Source: Tenebrio molitor
Lineage: Eukaryota > Arthropoda > Insecta > Coleoptera > Tenebrionidae
Assembly: GCF_963966145.1 (NCBI RefSeq)
Contig: NC_091048.1
Span: 23,312,001-23,376,000 of the forward strand
Length of the DNA: 64,000 nucleotides
Direction of reading: 5' to 3'
Below the pieces are notes generated by a model. The model made no database searches, was not told the DNA's origin, and saw only the letters and a list, made by a program, of their open reading frames with translations. The position numbers were made by a program, and so were the translations under genes. Shown piece after piece: positions 53,413-64,000 of the stretch (its first letter is position 1; each line of letters starts with the position of its first letter).

Positions 53413-56400
53413 TACCACACTTTTGCCATGATTGTGTACCTATTGACAAATAACGACTGCAAAACCAAAGGATTAAAGAAGCTTTTTACGACAAAAACCA
53501 TTGGTGATCGAAGAAAAATCAGTGAATTCCATCCAGCACAGCACCTTCTAAATAAATAAATAAAATGATACAAATATGTAGATCTATCATTTAGATTTTT
53601 AGATGTTCAAAAAATGTCCATTTTCAAATATTCAAAAAGGATACTATAAGGTATCTCGAAAAGTTCTTAAAAGTTTCAAAATTTAAGAAATCGATATTCG
53701 AGACCCAGTTCCACATATTTTAGAAAAAAGGTACCACGGTATTTTGGAGGGTTCTTAAGAGTGGAATTCAAAAAATTCGAAATTTTATTCAGATATGAAG
53801 ATATGAAGACTTTCAAAATTCAAAAATTCGAAAGTCGAGCCAGTTCCACTACATTTTGGAAAAAGATCTATTTCGAGGAATGGTTGAGTTTCAAAACACT
53901 TTGTAAAAAAGGTATTACCTAAGGTATTTTGAAGAGTTTCAACATTCAATAAATCCAAAATTCAAGTCAGTTCCAAACACTTTGGAAAAAACGATTCGAG
54001 GAATTCTTGATTTTCAAAATTTACAAAAATCCAAAATACAAGACTCGGTTACAAACACTTTGCTTTGTGTAATTAGTTAGTTACTCGTCAGATTACAGTA
54101 CTATGGCACTATCTATTTATAAAATCGTCTCAAAATCTTTTACTTTGCAAAATCCAGAAACTGCCGTTTACCTAATTATATTCTGCTGGGATTACCTAAA
54201 GAAAACGCTGCGTAATAGCAATAATTTATATTTTTTCGCGATATAAATATCAGAGAGGATGAAGAAGTAACGGTCGAGGTGGCAATCAGTCAGTACCGTA
54301 AGTACCGTCAGAATTTTTGCCATGGCGAATATTTCCGAAGCTGCAGCGTCCGATCTCGGAACGCGGTTGTCGTTTTTGCCGGTAATCAATATGTTTTTAT
54401 CCGGTTAAGCATAATAATCAAAACAATGCTGACAACCTCCTCCACGTAAACATTATTTCCATCACCGGCCGTAATAACATAATCGAGTTCGAGGTAAAGC
54501 AGACCTCATTACGACCAGTACTCTATTCTATCCGACAACTGCTTTAAGTGCACAGTAAACAATTATTTGCACGGCATATGGTAACGTGTTGGTGGTTTTA
54601 ACCACAAATTTGCGTGCCGAACAGGCCGGGGAGGAAGTCGGGACGTTTATCAATTTGCCCAAGAACTCTCGGCTTATTGCCCTTGTACGCTATCAGCAGA
54701 TATTCACGATAAGCCGGTTTTTGTCGTGCTCTCGACAAAGGTGAAGAGTTTTGCATCGCCAGAGGAGCCCGAAGGCTCGTGTGATCTCCACCCACGAAGA
54801 CTTATCGACGAGTATCTCAGGAATTTTTTAATGTCGCTATTATTGAGTCCGGTACAACACATTGTCTGGGACCGTGCCTTAAACGTGTTCTTTTGTATTT
54901 ATTACACCGACTTTGTGAATAATTTTACCATCTCTCTTTTATTTTGAATTATTGATTAAGTATGTTAAATATTATGATCGAAGACGTGACGTAATGTTGC
55001 GCAGGAATATGCGGCCGGCTTTATCGAAAATTGAAATCTCTTAGATGCTGGCTATTTTATTAATAGCTTGTCTTAGTAGGCTCAAAAATTTTAATTAAAC
55101 ACCGAGTCAAAGGTCGCAGGAATTCCATTCGAGCCACCGCTTTTTCCGAAATTTGCCACGCTGGAAATATTTTCTTACGCGGGACGGATCTAATACGGCC
55201 ACCTCCTACATTATCTGGCTTCGCCATCGACATAATTGTTATTAGATGAAAATTGCCGCGATTTTTATAAGACCATAAAATATAATTAAGTTTTTAATTG
55301 CCATCTCAAAAATATTACGCCGCGTATGTAGATTAACCCAAGCTTAATAAAAATAACAGCTCTATTTGGGAACGCACAACAAACTAACTACATAATTCTC
55401 AATTTGCTCTATCTCTAATTCACATTTATTTATTCATGTTCTTCTTCTCTTAATCTCTCACTTTAATTAATGTTGCTTACTACATTTTTCTACATTATGC
55501 CACGCAATTTTTATTATTACGTCCTTAAAATTCATTAATTCATCCTTTTTAATGTGGATCATTTGTCTAATTGCCATTTTATGCAATTTTTATAAAATTA
55601 TTCTTTTTCATTCCGTGTTTTACTTTTATTTACCAATTAACTTAACAATCCTGAGGGCGCTAATCACATTCTTTTTACAATATAAAAAATTACACGGATT
55701 TTAATAACACACCCAATTATCTAACTTAATGATTAGTCCTTATATTCCATACAACTTTTCCATTCCAGTTCCTTCTCATATTTTTTTTATAAATCCATAA
55801 GCAGCTTCCATTATTCTTCTGGATCATCCTATTTCTAAAATGTATTAGATATCCTTGTTCTTGTCTTAGAGCTTTTATTAACTAAGTCCATTTCTTTCTC
55901 ATCTCTTTCATTCTTTCAACTTTTGCAGATTTTCCATAAATTCCATTTTATTTTTAGTCTGCCTTCTTTTTGCATACTCTCATTTTCCATTTTACAGCAT
56001 TGTTCAATTGTTTTTATCATCGCATTTCCTCTTTTACCTAATTCCATCCTGAGCTTTTCTCATCAGGTTGTTTCCTATAAAGAAAAACTTTCTTTATACA
56101 ACTTTGCTACTCTGCTCAGATAAATTTCTTACATCCTCTTCATAGTATATTGTTGCAATTTTTTAGGCACCCTTAATGAAAACGGTAATTTTAAGTACTC
56201 ACAAGGGGACGAAAAGTAACGCTTTTTCCGACGCACTTTTTCGGACGATAATTGTCCTGTCACCATAAATTATGTAAATAAGTACCTAAATGCATTGCAA
56301 ATAGTAAATTTCCAGTTTTGTTGGGAAGCTGATAACAAATAGGTACTGCAAAAAAATTGTTAATACGTAGATACACATTAATAAATTTATCTATTTGAAA

Positions 56401-58211
56401 AAGGTAGATACAAAATAAATTTATAGTTTTTCCAATGATGTCTTTTGCTTTGTAGTTCGTGGGGTCGCCTAAAAAATTTAATGTGGCAAAAAATGCCGTT
56501 TGTCCTTACCTGCTTTGAAGCCTCGGCTGCGCCTCGGCGAGAAAAATCAGACAAGGGCGAAAAAGATGCACTTTTTCGTCTTCATACACAAGTAACTGTT
56601 ATGTCTATTTTCTTCTTACTTTTTAAAATTTTTAGCCTTATTGCGTTTTTGGCACCAAATTTACATTTCAAGTAATTAAATACTCATTTTTTTGTTAGTC
56701 TTCCTTTTACTCTCTATTAATTGTCCATTTTCCACTCTTTTCTTATTTTTTGCTACTTAAGTCTAATTGAGACATATCTACTTAAAAATACAAAATCAAT
56801 CATAAGATTTAAAAAATTAGCAGACAATTAAAACCGGTAATGGAAAGCTTTTGAGATTTTGTTAATTTTTATTTGTCAAGAACTGCTCGCAATCATTTGT
56901 ATTGTCCTGATTATTGTCTTCGTTTAATAAGCAACTAGTCTGCTTATGCACTGTGAAATTGGGCAATAGAAGAGTGCCCAAGACAATTCCACCCCCAAGC
57001 TTTAACTCCCCTTTTTCCGAGAAAAAAATCCGGTTCCAAGCTGAGTTCTTTCTCTTGTAAAACAATCAAAGCTCCCTCGAAACGGAGACTTCGGTCTCAA
57101 TTTTCCTGTCTTGTAATAATATTTCACAATTATCGTGTACTGAATATTAATTGGGCGGTAAATATTTTAATTCAATCCAATTAAACCGAAACAATTTGCA
57201 TATCAGGCGTACTTTAATTGTATTTTAATACGGTATTTATACACCACGTCAGAATCGTGGAGATCTGCGTGCCGGCGTTAATAATCATGCCGACTTTTAT
57301 TGCACACGATAATGGTGAATATTTTTATCGGGCGAAAATTTCATTTTTGTTAAGTCTTTATCGGTACAAGATGAGGATCGAGATCGGCGATTTGCAGTTT
57401 TAAGAATCACGACGCTAATTACACCGGTCCGATCAAAATTATACTTTTTTCTTGCAAATTATTTGACATAATAATCGGACTTGGAATAACAAATTTGTTA
57501 TAATTGCTCGTTTTTAAAAATAATTTCGGCCAGTCGAAACCTATTTGAATTGTCGGACACGCGATGTTTTCGTTGCTCTATCAAGCGTGGTGTTTGGCTA
57601 CACCTTCTGAAAGCTACAACAAAGTAAACTGTTACGGAATCAGTTGCTCTTTAAACACCTAATTTCCTTCACAAATGTGCCCCATTTCCATATTTCATTT
57701 ATTCGCGACGGAAAAAACGATGGAATGCAACGAGAATAAATTAGAAAAGATAAGGAAAACTTTGCAGAAGAAAAAGGAGTGAGCGCAAGTTCAGGCGTAA
57801 ATAAAAAAAAATAAAAAATAAAAACAGAGCGTACAGAGTGTGCGAAGAAGAGAATGAAAGAGTTAGAATATCAATTGAACAAAATTGAAACACTGATATA
57901 GGAAATAAACAAAATGATAGGTATTCGTTAACTACCTGTTTGTTCAGGTTTGCCACAAAATTGGCAGTAAGTAGTAACAACGTTTATTATAAAAATAATA
58001 GTGCTAATTAACACCCAACAAGCAATTATTCTGGTGGAAATTATTAAAAAAAAAAAATTGATTGAGATAATATCTAGACTGGAAAAACAAATGTGTTGTA
58101 ATAATTTGTTTTTTATCTCATAATTCCAAATAATGACATATGTACTTCCATGTCTCTATAAGAAAATGTTTTATTTTTTCTTACCAAATGCATTTGAAGG
58201 AAACCTATAAA
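53413..58211. other. Long AT-rich intergenic region
   Basis: No gene recognised. 53630-54060 has several loosely repeated units (TTCAAAATTCAAAAATTCGA, GAGTTTCAAAACAC) suggesting a degenerate tandem array. 55740-56110 is a pyrimidine-rich stretch. 56455-56590 has a GC core CTCGGCTGCGCCTCGGCGAG like the small hairpins elsewhere. 57720-57850 is purine-rich. Confidence 0.4.
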
Positions 58212-58394
58212 GGGTGTTTTTTTTTAATTTGGCGTCGAAGTTGGCGTTGAAAAGTCGATTGTGAATGAACCACTCGTTTTAAAAACACTCATTTTTCAAA
58301 TTGCACGCAAAAAGTGAGGTTAGGTTTAAACAGCTGATCAGAGTTGTAATCCGGTGGTGCGTTCACAATCGACTCTTCAACGCCAAAACATCCG
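58212..58394. mobile_element. MITE, about 183 bp, with TTGGCGTTGAARAGTCGATT arms
   Basis: GTTGGCGTTGAAAAGTCGAT, then TGTGAA, pairs with TTCACA, then ATCGACTCTTCAACGCCAA on the right; outer ends GGGTGTT and AACATCC. The middle contains AAAAAGTGAGGTTAGGTTTA. A second copy starts at 63828. Confidence 0.8.
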
Positions 58395-61300
58395 TTACTT
58401 GATGAACAAATATTAGCAGTAAAGGTACCTATTAACTAGTTAAACTAGTGAAAAATGTTCACTATAATCAAGCAAGGTTTTTAATAACATTTTGGAAAAA
58501 AAATCGAAAATTCGGTAAAAATTGTTTTGTCTTTGAATTTTTTATCCGAGTGTCTGGTGCATTTTGTACTCGTATTTTGTTTGATTACGTGTCGTAATAA
58601 GTGCGTGGTTTCGAATAAAAGACCGTCATTTGTCTTGTTACACGACGGCCGTTTTGTCTGACTTCTGGGAAATCGTCCAACACGCAAGACCACATCAAGA
58701 TTATGTCAGATCGTTGAAGCAGAGCGAAATGTGATACATTCTTCCCGACAAGGTGAGACAGTTTGCCGTATTGATGTTGCATGAGGTATGTCACGCGTTT
58801 TACAACACACTGCAAGTAAAAACATAATTCTTGTTATTATCTGTTGGTTAAAACGCCTTGAAAGATCTAGACGAAACATAGTAATCAGGCGAATTGAAAA
58901 CGGCCATTTTTCCCACTACTGACATTTGTTTTTTACCAATAACTCGAGTTGCATTTTATTCATGTTACTTGCATGATATCCGCCTTCAGGAAAATAATAC
59001 AAAACCAGAGATGCTCGGAGCTGAAGTATGAAAATCCGTTTTTGCATATGCGATCTCTTCACCGGGATCAACACTCCCAGCTATGAAATAACTATGTAAT
59101 AGACTTCATCAACGGTCATTCAAACGAAGGATTTTTTTATCGCCTCGTACGACAATTATCATCTTCCTGGAACGATAGAGGACGTTCCAACAATAAAAGT
59201 GGTCACCTGTTTGAGCATTAATAACACCCTCATCTTTCATACTATTACCTAAGACGTTTTGTTGGCCAATCTAGGAGCGCTTTTAACATGTGCCCACATA
59301 TTTTACCAAGAGGCGTCTATTACAATCTAAGACTACGGTGCTGGGGTCAATGAAAATCAAGTTTTTCTTCCTCATTTATTGGATTTACTAAGTGGCTGCT
59401 TTTGTAAAAACTGCAACTGCAAGAACCTTCCTGGGACAGTAATTATATTTACAAAATAAAGAATTGTAACTTGACAAAACGGAAATGGAAGTTGTCATAT
59501 AAGGGTAATTAATTCTAATTGATGTAATAAGGAATTGCGCTAAAATAAGGGTGGCTCATTTGGCAGCACGTTGTGTTGACAGAAACTAAATGTTTAGATT
59601 TAATAAACCTAGTCAACACAAAAAATGGTATACGGAGTGAGTCTTAAAACTCTCATTTGTTTTTTCTTCGGCGCAATAAATTTTGATAATTTACAAGGTG
59701 TTTTCCAAAATTTATTAATATTCATGAATACACGTTGGTTGTTTCAGACATTTATGAAACATCATCCATAGTAAGTTTTTTGGAATTTTTTTGAATTCCA
59801 AAAAATAAACCAACAAAGTGAACTAGCAAAATTAGGGCCAAAAAACTTTTTAAAATGAGCGTAGATACATCGTTGTCAATTGTAATTTGAAAAATTGAAT
59901 GACATTTTTGGGAAAGAAATTTTTTGGTCAAAAGAGTTATCCGTCATAGAATGAACTAAAAATGTGTTCGTTCACAAAAATAGATCTATTAGTAACTCGA
60001 CTTCTAAGATATTTTATTGATCTTTACTTCAGTATCTATATTCTTTATATCTTTTCAGCATGTTTATAATAAATAAAAATTATTAATATCGTTTGGCATT
60101 TTATTTGGAAATGTTTTTAATTAGATATTATTCGAGACAAAAAATGTTCTCTATAAAATCTCCCCCTATCTCCATAGATCTCCCGTTAATACAGGCTGTC
60201 CCATAAGTGCGCGGCAAAATTTTAACCACGAGCTTCTAGGTTCATGTAGAACTCGGAAAAAATATTTAAAAAATTGCTTTTACAATGTATAGAAAACAGT
60301 GTTAGGTATCATATAAAATCAAATTTATAGTGGGATATATCCTTAATGATAAAAAAAAAAGTATCTGATGTCGTCAATTGACAACGCCATGACTGAAAGG
60401 GTTAAGAAATGACATATTCTTTCATCAAAAAGTCATAGCCAAATTGATGAAGTTTTCATTTGATCACCCGTTACTTTTTGTATGCTAGATTAACCTAGTT
60501 CTCAGTTTGGATTTTTTTTTATTTAAAAGAAAAACTTTTATTATTTTCATTGTGACCAAAAAAAGATTGAAAAACTTTACAATTTACGTTGACAATTTGT
60601 CTAGTTCCATGTTTTGCCGTTGGCACTTACTATTTTGTTACTATTTACATATTTGTTATTATTCCTGTCATCGCGATAAGAATTTCTGTTTGTCCCTTTA
60701 GTACTCGTATTATATTAAATCCAAGGAACAAATTATTACTTTGCAAATTCCTTCCTTGGAAATATTTTTATTTGTTAATTTTTGATCCAAATAAAAGAAC
60801 GTCAGATATAATTTTCGATTTGCATTTTGATGAGGCCGGCAAGCCTAAAAACCAAAACTCCCCAATTAAAACAAATAACTCTCTTGATTACCGTGCATCG
60901 CCATTTATTTGTTGGTGGCACTTGTACATCAGAAGAGCAACACTTAACATCTCAGAACACGAATTAATTACATATATTATTTGAGCGAAGACTGTGATTT
61001 TAGAGGCATCTGTCAGATGATTGACGATTGAAGCGGCTTTTGCCTGCCAACCGTCCGTTTCCGTAGAAGGAGCTTTGTTTTCGCCTTAATCGGCTTTTAA
61101 ACGACGTGACGTCACACACGGGACAAATCGAATCATCGACATTGGCGCTTTTTAACATTCAGCAGCCGAGCTTCCGGGTCAGCAAGATCCCATAAACTCG
61201 AATCCGAAGGCAATGGCTCGGAACGCTTTCCAACCGGATGGCGAGTCCTCAGGATGTCAGCACTTTTCGAGCTGAATACTTTATGAAATCGGCTGTCCGC

Positions 61301-63076
61301 GCTTGAACACTGCAAAGGGCACTTTCAGGAAAAATGAAACACTCTCACAAACATCTCCTTTTCTCTACAATGATTTGTTGCAAATAATGTATTTATTAAT
61401 TTTATTGAATTTTTTTTTTTGGTACAGCAGTCATTTTTTTAAAGACAGCTTTTTTTTCTGTAGGTTACAGGGAAAGTTGCTGCATTCTGATGAAATATTT
61501 TTATCCAAAATGATTGTGGTATATCATAGTAGGTTTTTGACAATTTGAGTGTTTTAAATTTTGACGCATACTAGAAAAGTGACACCAACTATCAAGAACC
61601 GTCAAAATGACAGGTAGAAGAGAGGTTAGGTTTTTCAACCAAACAATATTAACTAAGTCAGTTTGTAATAAACCAATTACAACTTCTTAGAAAAATAAAA
61701 TGTCTTGACTAGTTTTCGTTGGGTAAAACTCATCCAGATCGTCTTCTTCTGTTTCATTCTTAATTCTATCTTTATTTTTGACGTTACATATTCTTTACTT
61801 TCTATATCTTCGCTCTTTTCCTACGTCTGGCCAAGAGATGAAAGCAGTAATTTTCCAAAGACAAGAAGAGAACTTTCTTAAAAGTTGTCCAAAGTAAAAG
61901 TTGTTTGGAGATGTGGGAGAGCCAAATTGTCCCAGCGCCGCATTGGTCTTGCTTTCGTCCAAAAAAAACGGTAACAGGGTGTTACGTAAAGTCCGTATGG
62001 AGGAGCCCAGGAACGAGTTTGACCGGAATGAGCGGTCCCATTAAACCGTTCCGAGCTAATTCCTGCCCCTTGGGTATCATTTACATGAGATCGTTTCGAA
62101 ATTTTATCAAAAATTCGGGCCTCGTCAGCAAGGTCGCCGTGCAAGATTCGCGTTTAACGAAAACGGTTCTGTGCCGGGCATGAAAGTACGTGGTAATTGA
62201 GTCTGAAATTGATCACATAAGTTGATTCCGTGATCGTACTAGGCACAACGAGATATCGAAAATTACACACACTAGCTGAACGGGTAGAATAATTTACACA
62301 TTCTGATTGCTAGTCCAGTTATGTGAAATTATGCTAGTAACATTTTAACTTCCGAGACCGTAACCTATCATTTACTACTCGTACCTGGTTTGCAAAGATC
62401 GATTTGATTGGAATTCAGCGATTTATTCGTAATTACCGACCGACTCGATCTCGGTAAGCTCGGGAGCTTTAATTGCTGTGTTTTCCACATTTTTGCCGGA
62501 GCTCCTGACGGAGAACTACTTGTGTCATTTCGGTGTCAGAGCACGCCATCGTGTCCAGAAGTGGCAATTTTTGAGCGCGCAAAGGGCAAAGGCCGGGATT
62601 CGAAAGTTCAGGGTGTCTCGACCGACGAGAGAAAACATTTAGAGATACCTTTCCATCAATTTACATTCCTTAATGTGCCACATTTCAACTGGTTAAGTTT
62701 AATCGTAACAACGTGCCAGAAGAGTATGTCACGTGATGGTCGGTCTATGCAATTACAATGAAATCGCGGCTCCACCCATACCGTTCTCGTTCGGATGTGC
62801 TCTAGAGCACATTTGATGTGTCGTTTTTAATTTCGCTTCGGACGCTGCCTTCGAGGGTCGACCTTCGAGGGTGAGACAGTTTGTGCAAGATATCGGCTTG
62901 GCAGCGGCGTCAATTTAAAGACAGCTGTCCGTCTTGATTGCTCATTTCCCCTTTCCGAGCTCATTATAATAAAATTACCTGTGGAAATAACCGATAACCC
63001 ATCAGATCTTGTCGTTCCCATTTAATAACTTTTCGATTACATTTTATAATAGTGGTGGGTAGTCTAGCTGAAAAAT
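58395..63076. other. Intergenic region with MITE fragments and GC-richer blocks
   Basis: No gene confirmed. 60192 onward begins like a MITE end (ACAGGCTGTCCCATAAGTGC) without a partner. 60430-60472 is a piece of the 4231 family. GC-richer blocks at 61020-61320 and 62400-63050 contain featureless open frames on both strands. Confidence 0.4.
60430..60472 (-). mobile_element. Fragment of the 4231-4773 MITE family (one terminus)
   Basis: AAGTCATAGCCAAATTGATG then AAGTTTTCATTTGATCACCCGTTAC matches the right end of 4231-4773 with three or four substitutions. The partner terminus is not nearby. Confidence 0.65.
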
Positions 63077-63250
63077 ATGACGACGCGGTGCTGGAAGGGA
63101 CTGGAGACTTGGACGGTTGTCTTTTTGTGGATCTTGTATGGTGGATGGTTGAAAACAAAACGCCAGACAACATGCACGTTCGAAGAAACGATTAGGTGCT
63201 CTCGAGGTCGTCCTTCAATCACGCATGGTTCTATCAAATTCTTGTGGTGA
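63077..63250 (+). CDS. Possible small ORF with a signal-like segment (57 residues)
   Basis: ATG 63077 in a fair context (AAAAATATGA) to TGA 63248. MTTRCWKGLETW then TVVFLWILYGGWL forms a short hydrophobic stretch like a signal anchor, followed by a basic KTKRQ. No family recognised. It lies in a GC-richer block and could be a first exon, a micropeptide or chance. Confidence 0.15.
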   Translation: MTTRCWKGLETWTVVFLWILYGGWLKTKRQTTCTFEETIRCSRGRPSITHGSIKFLW

Positions 63251-63827
63251 TGTTGTGGCGCGTTTGTCGTCATCAGACTAGCAAAAACAATGGACAAACT
63301 AATCACAAATATTCAAATGAGAAAAGATACGCGATCCCCTTCTTCTACATTTCTGAACGGAACGAGTTCGAATATAAATTGAATTTTTTGCGCCGTTAAT
63401 TAATTTTATTTAACACGAACTTTACGTATATTTTTCTAACAAAAAATATTACACCAGTTTTCTACAAATCAATAAATTATCTTTAAAAGAACTCCTTAGT
63501 GAAGAGTTTTAACATGAGCATTAACTATCTTTAACTCTCCTTGATTTTATTTGATGTTATTTGTCCTTTGAAAATCGACACTTTTTTGCTACGAAAAATT
63601 TTCCTTGTTTCACGCTCCACAAAAGTGGGTATATATAAATGAAAAAATGTGTTTTAATTTTGGTCTTCATCTTTAATTTTTAATTCTGTGGACCATTGTC
63701 ATAATCAAAAAAGACGAGTTTTCTTAAATTTCCACTTAAAGGATCTAAAACAACTTCATATTTACATTTATGTTGAGTCTGTGTCTTCCAGAAAACATAA
63801 GAACTGCAGGATTCCAAAATTATGTCG
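63251..63827. other. AT-rich, nothing recognised
   Basis: No gene or repeat seen. Confidence 0.4.
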
Positions 63828-64000
63828 GGTGTTCACTTTAATTTCTTCTCAAAGTTGGCGTTGAAGAGTCGATTGTGAACGCACCACTCGTCAGTCTGTG
63901 GAGTAAAAACACAAACAAAGCAAAAAGTGAGGTTAGATTTGAAGAGCTGATCTGTGATCTGTAATCCATGGTGCGTTCACAATCACCTCTTCCAGGTCAA
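63828..64000. mobile_element. MITE, second copy of the 58212 family, cut by the window edge
   Basis: GGGTGTTCACTTTAATTTC at the left, then AGTTGGCGTTGAAGAGTCGA, and AAAAAGTGAGGTTAGATTTG in the middle. The right arm (GTGCGTTCACAATCACCTCT) runs to base 64000. Closely similar to 58212-58394. Confidence 0.8.

Noticed and set aside
60192..60260. Complete MITE starting ACAGGCTGTCCCATAAG
   Set aside because: Only one end could be found; no inverted partner within 2 kb, so not called as an element.
62408..62761. 117-codon + strand frame in a GC-richer block
   Set aside because: Begins with a non-ATG codon, no domain, no splice signals at the edges.
1..64000. tRNA genes
   Set aside because: Looked for GGTTCGAATCC-like B boxes with a matching A box; none convincing was found by eye.
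1..64000. LTR retrotransposons or endogenous viral sequences
   Set aside because: No long direct repeats, gag-pol protease/integrase motifs or viral polymerase motifs were seen.

Overview
This is a window of eukaryotic nuclear DNA, almost certainly from an insect. The genes are split by GT-AG introns, one of them by five introns of only 47-54 nt. The AT-rich intergenic DNA is packed with Tc1/mariner-type miniature elements flanked by TA, decayed transposase genes and a non-LTR retrotransposon. A beetle-like genome is a guess from overall style; the sequence does not prove the order. No bacterial-type systems, CRISPR arrays, tRNA genes or intact rRNA genes were seen.

Three host genes are supported, all on the + strand. 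(1) 11444-16442: the C-terminal two thirds of syntaxin-1A (Syx1A), the presynaptic plasma-membrane Q-SNARE. The second half of its SNARE helix is encoded by two equal-length, apparently mutually exclusive exons (12727-12837 and 13156-13266), and there are two alternative terminal exons for the membrane anchor (13620-13697 and 16359-16442). All these junctions are in phase 0, so four isoforms are possible. The N-terminal exons were not found. (2) 19226-20330: a compact six-exon gene for a 285-residue secreted or lumenal protein of the DUF3105 type, ending just before a polyadenylation signal at 20419. (3) 33425-35439: a two-exon Sp-family zinc-finger transcription factor with an SP box, a buttonhead (Btd) box and three C2H2 fingers, best read as the Sp5/buttonhead orthologue.

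The rest is mobile DNA and unassigned sequence. A LINE of the jockey/CR1 group with two open reading frames lies on the - strand at about 20510-24770. A short - strand element at about 45180-45460 shares its head and its ATT-rich tail but carries an antisense 5S rRNA-like segment. DNA transposons include a mariner pseudogene (31427-32335), a pogo/Tigger remnant (50953-51740), a Tc1-like element that still encodes the DNA-binding N terminus (28717-29117), a transposase scrap (about 9725-9905) and at least a dozen fold-back MITEs at 4231, 8385, 8619, 26505, 30078, 37364, 42234, 42474, 42729, 43213, 52653, 58212 and 63828. Some are nested or abut each other. A further group of small hairpins with a GC-rich GAGCG-type core is scattered through the window.

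Several GC-richer blocks (about 2100-2900, 5850-6850, 25200-26400, 39580-40330, 48420-49080, 61020-61320, 62400-63250) stand out from the AT-rich background. No recognisable gene was found in them; they may be regulatory DNA or undetected exons.
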